Part shown: positions 43,617-52,972 of the stretch, in pieces
Position numbering within the stretch: position 1 is the stretch's first letter
Layout: every line of letters begins with the position of its first letter
NCBI GenBank assembly: GCA_964619555.1
Contig: CAZUDV010000002.1
Location: 248,001 to 312,000 of the forward strand
DNA length: 64,000 nt
Direction of reading: 5' to 3'
DNA from: JAGOPY01 sp964619555
GTDB taxonomy: Bacteria > Bacteroidota > Bacteroidia > Bacteroidales > JAGOPY01
The notes under the pieces: generated by a model
What the model saw: only the letters and a program-made list of their open reading frames with translations
Told to the model about the DNA's origin: nothing
The model's database searches: none
Position numbers and translations under genes: made by a program

Positions 43617-45938
43617 TCATTCAAGCGCACTTTTATTGAAAATGATAAATCCGATGTTGAACATGACGGAAAACCTGTCAGCGCCTTTGTCGTAATAATT
43701 GAAGGATAGGCTGACCGGGGTATTTCGCAGATAATATATGATATTTCCTGATAAAATATAGGCACTTTGAGTCCAGGGAGCTTCTTTGGCAGCCTCCTGG
43801 CCTTCGCCCTGTTTTAAGGCTTCATAGGGTTGAAACAGGTAACCCTCTAACCGGAGGTCAAGGTTCTTGAAGATTGAAAAGATGGGCTGTATCCCCAGTC
43901 CAAAATAGTCAAATGAACGGTATTCAGGCAGGAACAGGGTTTTCATCTCCGGGATTGGTTCAAAAGCCGGGGTCCGGAGGATCGTGGCGGTATAATTGCT
44001 GAAAAGTTCCTGGTTCGATAGCAGCAATTCCCCGTATAAACCCAATTTAAACCATTTATTTACAGGAAAATAGTGGTTATATTTAATTCTGAAGTTTACC
44101 CAGTCATGGTAATTGACCGTATCCTCTTCTTCTATGACGGAGGTAGAACCGGGAAGAGTGCGTTCCCGCCCATTGATGTAATGAAAATCCACCAGCAGGT
44201 CGCTTCCCTTGTTTGCATATTGTTTGTAATTGAAGTTATTCATCCTGACTTTAAAACCGGGCGTAATAAAATCAAAATACGAAAGATCGGCCGTATCCGT
44301 CCTGGTGAATTGATTGGTCTGGTAGTATTGATCCCGGGTATATCCTAATGCCGTATTCATGGTGATCACCCCATAGTTGAAAAAGGGAAATCCAAACTCC
44401 AGATTAAAATGATTTTCATTGGAAATCAGGAACGAAGGATCTTTATCTTCAAAGAAATAAGTAGCATTCTTGAAATAATCTTTATGGTTGTATGTGATAT
44501 CGGCTTTGATAAAAAAAGGCAATTTCCCGGGAAGGTCCATTCTGAATTCTGCATTTGCGGAACTGTAAAACCTTCCGAAATAGCCATTGGCCAGGACGAC
44601 GAAACCGTATCTGTCGAGAAAATTGTACTGAAGGCCAAGAAAGGCCGTGGAAGAGGCATTGGATGAAATATTGCCCCCGAAATCGGCCGTCAGGTGTTCT
44701 GCGCGGGTCACATCCATATTGAGTTCATAGAAACCCCGGTCCTCCTGATAGATCATCGTAGGAAAAACATGCTTGATCTTTTTATCCGAAAGCAACCTGA
44801 AATAGTCTTTTTTAACAGCTTTGAGTGTTGTGTAGGAATTCCTGTTCCGGAAATGGTCCTCTACATATTTAGTCTGGCTTTTGTTCAACCCATCCACGGA
44901 AATTGAATCGATGATCGGTTCCGGGATCCTGCCATCAAAGGCCCGTCTTTTCTCATGCAACGTAGAAGTTGGCACTGTCCGGCTGACCTTGGCCCTGATT
45001 TCAGGCATCATTTTCAGAGCAGCGTAGTAGCCGCTGTCCACAATTTCCTTATTCCGTGTAAAGTCGATGACATTGATCTCCGGCACATTGGATTCGATCA
45101 AAAGACCTTTGTCCTCAGGGATATTAAAATTGGTTTCGCGTGTGATCATATTCTGGACCTGGGTCACTATATTGTCTTCGCTTGGGTTCGGAAAATTCCA
45201 GGTGGCCTTGCTCCCGATAATGATGTCCGGATCGTATTCATTCACAGCGACATCAACCGGGAAATTATTATACAGCCCGCCATCGAACAATATTTTGCCA
45301 TCCAATTCTATCGGTTTGAAATAAAACGGATAAGTCATCGAGGCCCGGATGGCATTGCCCAGTTGTCCTCGCCTGAAGATAACCGATTTATTGGAATCGA
45401 TATCTGCCGCTACGCAACGAAAAGGGACAAAAAGACTGTCAAAATCATATCCGGAAGCTGCGGATGCCCCGGCGAACAGCTCCAGGATCGCAAAATCCAT
45501 CAGGTTCGGGGAGAGCAGATTGGTTGGCAGGCGGGATTCCATCTTTTTGGAGATCTCGTCATAATCGAAACTCAGCTGGATCCAGGAGGCATTCGGATCG
45601 TAGGACTTGAAATAATATATTTCCTCCTGGGTCAACTGACCGGAGGTCCAGTTTTCCAGGTCCGCCGACAGCACGATCGCTTCGATTTCACCCGGGGAAT
45701 ATCCACTGGCATATAATCCGCCGACAATGGCTCCCATGGAAGTGCCTGCGATATAATCAATCGGTATATTGTTTTCTTCCAAAGCTTTAAGGACACCCAC
45801 ATGAGCCAGTCCGCGGGCACCGCCGCCACTTAAAACCAGAGCCACTTCCTGGCCGTTGGATCTATTCAGTAAAAATAGCATCCAGATAAGAATGGCAGCG
45901 TAATGAAGGGTACGCAGATTTATTTTCAGAGGAACCAT
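43617..45938 (-). CDS. Patatin-like phospholipase with C-terminal outer-membrane barrel (type Vd-like)
   Basis: 773 residues from the ATG at 45938; a longer in-frame start 69 bases upstream lies inside the PLP-enzyme gene and lacks a signal. A signal peptide (about 8-28) leads to a patatin domain (about 30-320): oxyanion loop LVLSGGGARGLAHVGVL, nucleophile elbow GTSMGAIVGG, and DGGLYNNFPVDV with the catalytic Asp. A POTRA-like domain (IDSISVDGLNKSQTKYVEDH, about 350-410) and an Omp85-like barrel follow. The order signal-patatin-POTRA-barrel is that of PlpD-type autotransporters (type Vd), which release or display the lipase. It is last of a three-gene operon. Confidence 0.85.
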   Translation of the reverse strand: MVPLKINLRTLHYAAILIWMLFLLNRSNGQEVALVLSGGGARGLAHVGVLKALEENNIPIDYIAGTSMGAIVGGLYASGYSPGEIEAIVLSADLENWTSGQLTQEEIYYFKSYDPNASWIQLSFDYDEISKKMESRLPTNLLSPNLMDFAILELFAGASAASGYDFDSLFVPFRCVAADIDSNKSVIFRRGQLGNAIRASMTYPFYFKPIELDGKILFDGGLYNNFPVDVAVNEYDPDIIIGSKATWNFPNPSEDNIVTQVQNMITRETNFNIPEDKGLLIESNVPEINVIDFTRNKEIVDSGYYAALKMMPEIRAKVSRTVPTSTLHEKRRAFDGRIPEPIIDSISVDGLNKSQTKYVEDHFRNRNSYTTLKAVKKDYFRLLSDKKIKHVFPTMIYQEDRGFYELNMDVTRAEHLTADFGGNISSNASSTAFLGLQYNFLDRYGFVVLANGYFGRFYSSANAEFRMDLPGKLPFFIKADITYNHKDYFKNATYFFEDKDPSFLISNENHFNLEFGFPFFNYGVITMNTALGYTRDQYYQTNQFTRTDTADLSYFDFITPGFKVRMNNFNYKQYANKGSDLLVDFHYINGRERTLPGSTSVIEEEDTVNYHDWVNFRIKYNHYFPVNKWFKLGLYGELLLSNQELFSNYTATILRTPAFEPIPEMKTLFLPEYRSFDYFGLGIQPIFSIFKNLDLRLEGYLFQPYEALKQGEGQEAAKEAPWTQSAYILSGNIIYYLRNTPVSLSFNYYDKGADRFSVMFNIGFIIFNKSALE

Positions 45939-45960
45939 GTCAATCCCTCCTTCCGGATTG

Positions 45961-47142
45961 CTATATTTTAGCCAGGGCCTGATCCATATCACGCACCAGA
46001 TCGTCAATCTTTTCGATGCCTACAGACAACCTGACGAGCCCGTCGCTGATCCCGGCATGGTGCCTGTCAGCCGGACTCAATTTGGAATGTGTCATGGAAG
46101 CAGGATGCTGGATAAGGGTTTCAATTCCCCCGAGGGATACGGCCAGCAGCATCAACTTAACGCTGTTCATCAGGATCTTCCCTGCTTCCACTCCCCCTTT
46201 CAGCTCAAAACTGATCATCGCACCGGGGCCGGACATCTGTTTTTTTGCCAGTTCGTATTGAGGATGCGATCTCAGGCCCGGGTATTTGACCCATTTCACT
46301 TTCGGGTGTTGTTCAAGGTATTCGGCCATCAGGCGGGCATTTTCCTGGGCCCTGTCGATGCGGATGGAGAGGGTTTTAAGGCCCCTCCGGGTCATAAAAG
46401 CCTGGTGCGGATCCATATTGCACCCCAGGTTCATCATAACGCTCCTGAGCTTCTTATAATCGGCTTCGGTTTTGGCGACCAGCATCCCGGCCACAATATC
46501 CGCATGACCGTTGATGAACTTGGTCATAGAGTGAAGCACAACATCGGCACCGAGGTCGAGGGGCTTTTGCAGATAGGGGCTGCAGAAGGTATTATCAACG
46601 GCAAGAGGGACCCCGTGCCGGTGCGCCAGTTCAGCCAGTGCTGACAGATCGCTGATACCCATGGTGGGATTTGCGGGGGTTTCCGTATAAAGCAGCCTGG
46701 TGTTGGATTTGAATGCTTGCCGTACGCTTTCCAGATTAGTGGTGTCCACCATCGTATATTCCACCCCGAACCGGTCGTAGATGCTTTCGAGAATAACCCT
46801 GGACGGGCCGTAAACAGCCTCATGGCAGATGATGTGGGCCCCTGCCCCCAGATAAGTCAGGTAAAGGGTATTAACTGCTCCCATACCTGAAGAAGTGGCT
46901 ATTCCGCCAAACCCGTTTTCCAGCAAGGCCATCGTATTCTCCAGATCCTTGATGGTCGGATTTCCGATGCGGGTGTATATATACCCGTCACTTTCGCCTG
47001 TGAAGCATTGGGCGCCGTGATCGGCATTTCTGAACTTAAAGGTGGATGACTGGTAAATAGGTGTCACTGCACTGCCTAGAGCATCTTCATGCCCGCCGGC
47101 ATGGATCAGTTGTGATTCAAAATCAAGGTTTTCCGAATTCAT
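45961..47142 (-). CDS. Trans-sulfuration PLP enzyme (methionine gamma-lyase/cystathionine synthase group)
   Basis: 393 residues. The PLP pattern is complete: YTRIGNPTIKDLENTMALLE, TSSGMGAVNT, VDNTFCSP and the Schiff-base lysine in HSMTKFINGHADIV. Such enzymes act on C-S or C-O bonds of methionine, cystathionine or homoserine esters. The Cys that marks classical methionine gamma-lyase after the active-site Tyr-Gly is a Pro here (EAVYGPSRV), so specificity should not be fixed to methionine. The gene starts 10 bases after the rubrerythrin-like gene and is followed by the patatin gene after 22 bases. Confidence 0.88.
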   Translation of the reverse strand: MNSENLDFESQLIHAGGHEDALGSAVTPIYQSSTFKFRNADHGAQCFTGESDGYIYTRIGNPTIKDLENTMALLENGFGGIATSSGMGAVNTLYLTYLGAGAHIICHEAVYGPSRVILESIYDRFGVEYTMVDTTNLESVRQAFKSNTRLLYTETPANPTMGISDLSALAELAHRHGVPLAVDNTFCSPYLQKPLDLGADVVLHSMTKFINGHADIVAGMLVAKTEADYKKLRSVMMNLGCNMDPHQAFMTRRGLKTLSIRIDRAQENARLMAEYLEQHPKVKWVKYPGLRSHPQYELAKKQMSGPGAMISFELKGGVEAGKILMNSVKLMLLAVSLGGIETLIQHPASMTHSKLSPADRHHAGISDGLVRLSVGIEKIDDLVRDMDQALAKI

Positions 47143-47152
47143 TTCAAATCAT

Positions 47153-47653
47153 TTAAAATGGCCAGAAATTATTGTCGTACCAAACTTGCTCCTTCAGTTC
47201 TTCATTGATTTTATGCAGCCAGAAGTGGTGGCCTTTCTCCCAGTCGGCCAGCATCTGGTACATCTCTTTCTCATTGGGATCGGTGGCTGAACTGGCCCTG
47301 TCGGAATAAATTTGTACCGCGCGGGTTTCAAAATCCATAGCGGCCGAGATGGCAGCCGCTTCAAAACTGGCGGCATTGATCTGCTTTTTGATCTCTTCCG
47401 ACAATATCATCATTACGGTCGCATCATCTTCCACAACATTATGATCATTTTTCATGAATGCATGATGCTGGTCGTAATGAGAAAATTGCTTCGAAAGAAA
47501 TTCTATATGCTCATCTTCCTCTGCTGCCATCATCTCAAATATTTTTTTTGCAGCTTCACTCTGAGTCTGCCTTGCTGCTGTGGTATAGAATGCCTTTCCC
47601 CTGCGTTCCAGTAAAATAGCCTCCTTCAGAATATCTACCGATGACTTTCCCAT
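47153..47653 (-). CDS. Ferritin-like/rubrerythrin-type diiron protein
   Basis: 166 residues, a four-helix bundle with the two diiron half-sites: E in LLERRGKAFY with EEDEHIEFL, and the second pair FETRAVQIY with DWEKGHHFWL. There is no C-terminal rubredoxin domain, as in rubrerythrin-like erythrin proteins that detoxify peroxide or handle iron. First gene of an operon with the PLP lyase and patatin-barrel genes. A TATATTTG box (47695-47702, minus) lies upstream. Confidence 0.85.
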   Translation of the reverse strand: MGKSSVDILKEAILLERRGKAFYTTAARQTQSEAAKKIFEMMAAEEDEHIEFLSKQFSHYDQHHAFMKNDHNVVEDDATVMMILSEEIKKQINAASFEAAAISAAMDFETRAVQIYSDRASSATDPNEKEMYQMLADWEKGHHFWLHKINEELKEQVWYDNNFWPF

Positions 47654-47694
47654 AATATCAATATTTTCAGTTATTAATAAATCGATTTACCTGG

Positions 47695-47702
47695 CAAATA
47701 TA
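47695..47702 (-). promoter_or_regulatory. -7 promoter element of the rubrerythrin operon
   Basis: TATATTTG on the minus strand, 42 bases upstream of the start codon at 47653. No matching TTG at -33 was found. Confidence 0.4.
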
Positions 47703-47756
47703 CGGCTAATTTCGGAGGATTATCCCGAAGCGCGGAACCTCCTGAAATTAAATTCC

Positions 47757-47764
47757 TACTTTTG
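47757..47764 (+). promoter_or_regulatory. -7 promoter element of the AmgK-RapZ operon
   Basis: TACTTTTG, exact TAnnTTTG, 22 bases before the TTG start at 47787. Divergent from the minus-strand element at 47695-47702. No matching TTG at -33 was found. Confidence 0.4.
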
Positions 47765-47786
47765 TGAATTCTAACCCGGGTTCAAG

Positions 47787-49220
47787 TTGGATTCTTACAA
47801 AGCAAACCTTCGACGACTCTATCACGATCATTTCGGGCGCTGGCCCAGGAAGGTCGGGCAGGTCTATTCATCCGGGGGATCGATGCGGAAATATTACAGG
47901 CTCTCTTCCCGTTCGGGTACCGCCATTGGGGCCTGGAATCCTGTTAAAGAAGAAAACACGGCATTCATTTCATTCAGCCGCCACTTTGCCTCGTACGGTT
48001 TACCTGTACCTCAAATATTTCAGGCCGATCCGGACAATAATGTTTACCTGGTGGAGGACCTGGGCGACACTTCCTTGTTATCACAGGTTGAATTCGCTCA
48101 AAACAAAGGGACTTTTCCGGAAGAAGTCAGAAGGTACTATCAGCAGGCCCTCACTTTACTTATCCGGTTCCAGGTTGAAGCTGCCCGGGATCTCGATTAC
48201 ATCCTTTGCTATCCCCGGGAACAATTTGACTCAAGATCGATGGGGTGGGACCTGAATTACTTCAAATATTACTTCCTTCGGCTCCATACCGGATTTCACG
48301 AGGAAAGGCTAGAGGATGATTTCACGCAGCTCGTAGCCTATCTTGACCAGGCAGACAGCCAACATTTCATGTACCGGGATTTCCAGGCCAGGAATATCCT
48401 GATCAGGAATGATCAATTATTTTTTATCGATTACCAGGGTGGAAGAAAAGGACCTCTTCAATATGATGTCGCATCCTTGTTGTTTCAGTCAAAAGCTGCC
48501 CTGCCGCCGTCATTCCGCGATGAAATGCTGGATTATTACCTGAAAGAACTCAATAAAGTCCTGCAGGTAAACGAAGATGAATTCCGCAGTTTCTACGACG
48601 GATTCGTGCTTATCCGGATCCTGCAGGTATTAGGCGCTTACGGATTCAGGGGATTGATTGAAAAGAAACCCTATTTCATGCTCAGTATACCGGGTGCAAT
48701 GAAAAACCTGGAATGGTGGCTTCAAAGCACACGACTGCCTTTGGAATTGCCCGAACTGAGAAAATGTCTTTTAAATCTGGTCCAAACAGATAAATACAAG
48801 CGCGAAAATCAAATAACTTCCGGAAAACTAACGGTTGCCATTTCCAGTTTTTCCTATAAGAACAGCATCCCGGTTGACCTTTCCGGTTATGGTGGCGGAT
48901 TTGTTTTCGATTGCAGGGCATTGCCCAATCCAGGAAGAGAGGAGCAATACAGGGATTTTAACGGAAGGGACAAAGTGATCATTGATTACCTTGAAAAATA
49001 TTCGGAAGTCAGTCAATTCCTGCGAAATTCAGAACAACTGGTCATTCAAGCCGTAGAAAACTATTTGGAACGCAGATTTGAGCGACTGACAGTGCAATTT
49101 GGCTGCACCGGCGGCCAGCACCGATCCGTGTATTGCGCTGAAAAGCTTGCAGCCATCCTTCGTGAAAGATATCCTCAGGTTATCATTCAATTAACTCATC
49201 CGATGTTGAATTCAAAATAA
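47787..49220 (+). CDS. Fusion of AmgK-like sugar kinase (APH family) with RapZ C-terminal domain
   Basis: 477 residues. Residues 1-330 are an aminoglycoside-phosphotransferase-fold kinase: YLVEDLGDTSLL, catalytic segment MYRDFQARNILI (D198, N203), and FFIDYQGGRKGPLQYDVASL (D215). This is close to AmgK, which phosphorylates C1 of N-acetylmuramate and N-acetylglucosamine. Residues about 345-477 are the C-terminal domain of RapZ, with VFDCRALPNP and GCTGGQHRSVYCAEKL (439-454). In E. coli that domain senses glucosamine-6-phosphate. A His of that site (FKHG in RapZ, from memory) is an Asn near 359 here; the T-G-x-x-x-R part is kept. The N-terminal P-loop of RapZ is absent. Start is TTG at 47787; an in-frame TAA stands at 47772. 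The microprotein gene overlaps the stop (TAATG). Confidence 0.85.
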   Translation: MDSYKANLRRLYHDHFGRWPRKVGQVYSSGGSMRKYYRLSSRSGTAIGAWNPVKEENTAFISFSRHFASYGLPVPQIFQADPDNNVYLVEDLGDTSLLSQVEFAQNKGTFPEEVRRYYQQALTLLIRFQVEAARDLDYILCYPREQFDSRSMGWDLNYFKYYFLRLHTGFHEERLEDDFTQLVAYLDQADSQHFMYRDFQARNILIRNDQLFFIDYQGGRKGPLQYDVASLLFQSKAALPPSFRDEMLDYYLKELNKVLQVNEDEFRSFYDGFVLIRILQVLGAYGFRGLIEKKPYFMLSIPGAMKNLEWWLQSTRLPLELPELRKCLLNLVQTDKYKRENQITSGKLTVAISSFSYKNSIPVDLSGYGGGFVFDCRALPNPGREEQYRDFNGRDKVIIDYLEKYSEVSQFLRNSEQLVIQAVENYLERRFERLTVQFGCTGGQHRSVYCAEKLAAILRERYPQVIIQLTHPMLNSK

Positions 49221-49363
49221 TGAATGGAGAGATGTCGAAGAAGATGTGTGAAGGAGACAAGAAAAGCCGTTCAAAGAAAGCAGGTAAGCCAAAATTTGAA
49301 TGCAAATCCTGTGGTGCAGCCGCCATCAAGGAAAAAATGCTGTGTAAACCTAAAAAGATCTGA
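49220..49363 (+). CDS. 47-residue zinc-ribbon microprotein
   Basis: The ATG at 49220 shares its A with the stop of the kinase-RapZ gene, and the stop at 49361 is 4 bases before the MurU start. The product is Lys-rich with a C-terminal knuckle FECKSCGAAAIKEKMLCKPK (C28, C31, C42, plus C10), compatible with metal binding. Similar tiny Lys/Cys proteins occur in Bacteroidota as I recall, without known function. Support comes from the tight coupling on both sides and from the amino-acid composition. A chance ORF is less likely because the neighbouring frame starting at 49224, which would otherwise extend the MurU gene, is a poor match to that family. Confidence 0.7.
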   Translation: MNGEMSKKMCEGDKKSRSKKAGKPKFECKSCGAAAIKEKMLCKPKKI

Positions 49364-49367
49364 AGCC

Positions 49368-50111
49368 GTGAAAGCCATGATCCTGGCAGCCGGACTGGGT
49401 ACCCGCCTGATGCCCATAACCAGGGAAATACCGAAAGCCCTGGTGGAAGTCAATGATATCCCATTGCTGGAAATGGCTATCCGAAAACTGCGATCAGAAG
49501 GTTTTAATGAAATCATCATCAATATACATCACCATGGAAAGGCTATAAGTGAATATCTCGATAAAAACAAGTTCCCGGGCACTTATATAACTATTTCCGA
49601 TGAGACGGACACTTTACTGGATACGGGCGGCGGAATATGGAAAGCCCGGTGGTTCCTCGATGGTATGGAACCATTCCTAGTGTTTAACGTGGATGTGATC
49701 ACATCCATGAATCTGGGGCGGATGCGCGACGAACATTTACGAAATGAATGCCTGGCTACACTGGCCGTCAGTAAAAGAAAATCCAGCCGGTATTTGCTGT
49801 TCGATCAGGAAAACAACCTTTGTGGCTGGAAGGACCTGAAAGGGAACCGGGAAAAATGGTCCCGTCCTACTGCATCAGAGGTGATTGAGTTCGGTTTCAG
49901 CGGCATTCATATGATCAATCCTGTAATTTTTCAGCTAATAACTGAAAAAGGCAGATTTTCCATCATTGATGCTTACCTCAGACTTGCTGCAGGGCACAGG
50001 GTCTGTGCCTTTGATCACACCGGCGAGATATGGTTTGATCTTGGAAAACCGGACCAGATCGGCGTTGTTTCCGACTTTCTGAGAAAACACCCGGAAATCA
50101 TACCATCATGA
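49368..50111 (+). CDS. MurU/RfbA-like sugar-1-phosphate nucleotidyltransferase
   Basis: 247 residues from GTG at 49368, 4 bases after the microprotein stop. The start was placed there, rather than on the in-frame ATG at 49224, because AMILAAGLGTRLMPITREIPKALV is the canonical N-terminus (G-x-G-T-R nucleotide loop and the Lys of P-K-A). The metal-binding Asp is in FLVFNVDVIT and the sugar site in SDETDTLLDTGGGI. It resembles MurU, which makes UDP-N-acetylmuramate from the AmgK product, bypassing fosfomycin-sensitive MurA. Specificity cannot be proven by eye; other sugar nucleotidyltransferases share the fold. The stop overlaps the next gene by 4 bases. Confidence 0.85.
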   Translation: MKAMILAAGLGTRLMPITREIPKALVEVNDIPLLEMAIRKLRSEGFNEIIINIHHHGKAISEYLDKNKFPGTYITISDETDTLLDTGGGIWKARWFLDGMEPFLVFNVDVITSMNLGRMRDEHLRNECLATLAVSKRKSSRYLLFDQENNLCGWKDLKGNREKWSRPTASEVIEFGFSGIHMINPVIFQLITEKGRFSIIDAYLRLAAGHRVCAFDHTGEIWFDLGKPDQIGVVSDFLRKHPEIIPS

Positions 50112-52972
50112 AACCATTCCTGCAAAAAATTGCCGAAGAAATTGCATCCCGGTTTGGCGACGATCCGGGAAGCCTGTGTGTTGTTCTTCCGAACAGAAGA
50201 GCGGGATTATACCTGCGGAAATATCTGGCCGCTGAACTGAAGCGTGATGCCTGGGCTCCACAGACCTTCTCCATTGAAGACTTTGTCATAAACCTATCAA
50301 AAACCCCCATAATTGACCCGATGGGGCTTTTGTTCGAATTTTATGCGGTGCACCGGGAAGTCGCAGGTGATCAGGCACAGGATTTCGAACTATTTGCAGA
50401 ATGGGGACAGGTATTGCTGAAAGATTTCGATGAAATTGACCAATATCTCGCCGATCCGGATAAGGTGTTCACCTATCTCGATGAGGCCAGGGCACTGAGT
50501 GTCTGGAATCTTGGAGAGCAACCCCTCACCTCGCAGGAGCAGGACTATATCCGGTTTTATCAATCGTTCAGGGAATATTATTTCAGGTTGAAGGAAAGAC
50601 TGATTAAGAAAAAGCAGGTTTACCAGGGTTTGGCATACCGGATCGGGGCAGAGGGCATTGAGCAGTTTTCAGCAGGCCTTCCCTGGAAAAAGATCTTTTT
50701 TGCCGGGTTGAATGCACTGGCCACGGCAGAGGAAAAGATCATCGGCTACTTGCTGGATAATGACAGGGCGGAGGTTTTCTGGGATGCCGATGAATATTAT
50801 ATCAGGGACGAAGGCCAGGAAGCTGGGACTTTCATCCGGCAACATTTTAAACACTGGCCGGCTGATCCGGTAAAATGGCTGGAAAAGGAATTCAGGGAAT
50901 CCAAAAAGGAGATTTTTATTTATGGAATCCCAAAAAGTACCGGCCAGGCTATCAAGGCAGGTCAGATAGTTAGTCAGCCGGGCAGGATCAGGGAGGCTCC
51001 TGATAATACTGCCCTCGTCCTGGCTGACGAATCCCTTCTGCTTCCCGTATTGTATGCCCTCCCTGAAAATATCGGCGCCGTAAACGTCACTATGGGATTT
51101 CCCTTCCGGTACACGAATCTATATCAGCTGATCCACCTGGTTTTCAAATTGCAGGAGAATTCGGAAAGGTACTCACAGGATTTACCGGTTGAGAAAAGAA
51201 AATATTATGCCCGGGATATCCTAAAAATTTTTAGCCACCCTTTTTTGTACCTGTGGCAAGGTTCTGAAGAGCTTAAAGACGATCCGGACCTTATAGCCGG
51301 GAATATTCGCCTTAAAAACCGGATTTTCTTCACCAGCGAAGAGATCATCAGAATGTGCAACCATTATTCGGGTGAGTTCACCGCTTTGATCAGCGAAATC
51401 TTCGGGGTATGGTCATCACCGGAAATAATTTTGGATCACCTGCTTCACATCATGGAAATCATTCGGCGGCAGATGTCGAGACGAGTGGCAGAAAGATCCT
51501 TTGACCATGACCTGGATTTCGAATACCTGTTCCATATGTCGCGGGTGATCAGGCGCTGCCGGTCTTTAATGCCGGATCTGCAATTCCAGGTGAACATCAA
51601 ATCACTCAGAAAAGTATTATTCCAGGTGCTGGACACAAGCCGGCTCCCATTTTACGGGGAACCTCTGAAGGGATTGCAGATCATGGGGGTACTGGAAACC
51701 AGGGCGCTTGATTTTGAAAACCTGATCATCCTGTCGGTCAATGAAGGCATCCTTCCATCAGGCCGTAATTCGGGTTCCTTCATACCGTTCGATATTAAAA
51801 AAGTTTTCGGACTGCCGACATTTCAGCGGAAAGATGCCGTTTTCGCCTATCATTTTTACAGGATGATCCAGCGGGCAAGCAATATCTTCCTGCTTTACGA
51901 TACTGAAGGCGATATGATGAAAGGCGGGGAAAAGAGCAGGTATATCACTCAAATAGCTTACGAACTGAAAAAATACAACAACCTGATCGTCATTCATGAC
52001 GATCTCGTTATCCCGGCACCACCGGAAACGGGCAAGGCCCTCATTTCCATGCCTAAGACCGAAAGAGTCCAAAAAATATTGGCGGAGAAAGTTTTAAGGG
52101 GATTTTCCCCCAGCGCCCTAAACCTTTATATCCGGTGTCCTTTGCAGTTCTACTTCCAGGAGGTGATCGGCCTCAGTGAAATGGAAGAACTTGAAGAAAC
52201 CATTGAAAGTAAAACACTCGGCACGGTCATACATGATGTTCTTTATCAGGTTTATAAGCCCTTTGAAGGCAACTATGTGGAACCGGCCAGGCTCAGGTCA
52301 AGGCTTGACCTAATCGAAGGACTTTTAAAACAAGCGTTTGAAAAGTATTACCAGGATGGGGACCTGGAACATGGGAAAAACCACCTGGCTTTTAAAGTAT
52401 CCCAATTCCTTATAAATCAATTGATTAAATTCGAATCGGAATTGCTTGAAAAAGAAAGTAATCCTGGCCGGATACTAAAAATACTTCATCTGGAAGAAAA
52501 GCTTGAAACTCACATAGATTGCAGGTCCGGAAATAAAGTGATAAAGGTCAGGATAAAAGGGAAGGCTGACAGGATCGACCAGTGGGGAGAGGAATTGAGG
52601 GTCATTGATTACAAGACCGGCCTGGTAAGGCAGGAAGAACTAAAGGTTAAATCATGGGATGAACTAATAACAGACCCCGCGATGGGTAAGGCTTTTCAAC
52701 TGCTGATTTATGCCTTCTTATTCCATGAGAATGATAAATTTTTTTCAGGAAATATGTCGTCGGGCAACCTTACATTAAGAAAAATCAGTGATTACGTTAT
52801 ACCGGTCAAGTTACCGGATGATCAGCCGGTCAATGATGAATCGATGAAGTTGTTTAAGGATATCCTGACTGAGTTGGTGGAAAGGATATTAAATCCAGAT
52901 ATTCCGTTCGATCAGACGGATGATACCGAAATCTGCGTTTACTGCCCGTTCAGGGCCATATGCAGCCGGTGA
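50108..52972 (+). CDS. AddB-like PD-(D/E)XK nuclease/helicase-like protein
   Basis: 954 residues, starting in the ATGA overlap with MurU. The N-terminus has LCVVLPNRRAGLYLRKYLA, in the place of the AddB/RecB Walker A but without a P-loop. The C-terminal ~270 residues are a RecB-family nuclease: LGTVIHDVLYQVY, KGKADRIDQW, IDYKTG (catalytic Asp-Lys) and the QLLIYAF motif. Four cysteines for an iron-sulfur staple are visible, one in YIRCPLQFY and three in ICVYCPFRAIC, as in AddB. This would be the AddB subunit of a Bacteroidota AddAB-like double-strand break repair complex; no AddA gene is in the window. Confidence 0.87.
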   Translation: MKPFLQKIAEEIASRFGDDPGSLCVVLPNRRAGLYLRKYLAAELKRDAWAPQTFSIEDFVINLSKTPIIDPMGLLFEFYAVHREVAGDQAQDFELFAEWGQVLLKDFDEIDQYLADPDKVFTYLDEARALSVWNLGEQPLTSQEQDYIRFYQSFREYYFRLKERLIKKKQVYQGLAYRIGAEGIEQFSAGLPWKKIFFAGLNALATAEEKIIGYLLDNDRAEVFWDADEYYIRDEGQEAGTFIRQHFKHWPADPVKWLEKEFRESKKEIFIYGIPKSTGQAIKAGQIVSQPGRIREAPDNTALVLADESLLLPVLYALPENIGAVNVTMGFPFRYTNLYQLIHLVFKLQENSERYSQDLPVEKRKYYARDILKIFSHPFLYLWQGSEELKDDPDLIAGNIRLKNRIFFTSEEIIRMCNHYSGEFTALISEIFGVWSSPEIILDHLLHIMEIIRRQMSRRVAERSFDHDLDFEYLFHMSRVIRRCRSLMPDLQFQVNIKSLRKVLFQVLDTSRLPFYGEPLKGLQIMGVLETRALDFENLIILSVNEGILPSGRNSGSFIPFDIKKVFGLPTFQRKDAVFAYHFYRMIQRASNIFLLYDTEGDMMKGGEKSRYITQIAYELKKYNNLIVIHDDLVIPAPPETGKALISMPKTERVQKILAEKVLRGFSPSALNLYIRCPLQFYFQEVIGLSEMEELEETIESKTLGTVIHDVLYQVYKPFEGNYVEPARLRSRLDLIEGLLKQAFEKYYQDGDLEHGKNHLAFKVSQFLINQLIKFESELLEKESNPGRILKILHLEEKLETHIDCRSGNKVIKVRIKGKADRIDQWGEELRVIDYKTGLVRQEELKVKSWDELITDPAMGKAFQLLIYAFLFHENDKFFSGNMSSGNLTLRKISDYVIPVKLPDDQPVNDESMKLFKDILTELVERILNPDIPFDQTDDTEICVYCPFRAICSR

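Noticed and set aside
45937..46644. 235-residue plus-strand ORF
   Set aside because: Antisense to the complete PLP-enzyme gene; no recognisable domain.
49224..50111. MurU gene starting at ATG 49224
   Set aside because: The extra 48 residues do not match the family; the canonical N-terminus begins with the GTG at 49368, and the segment is covered by the microprotein frame.
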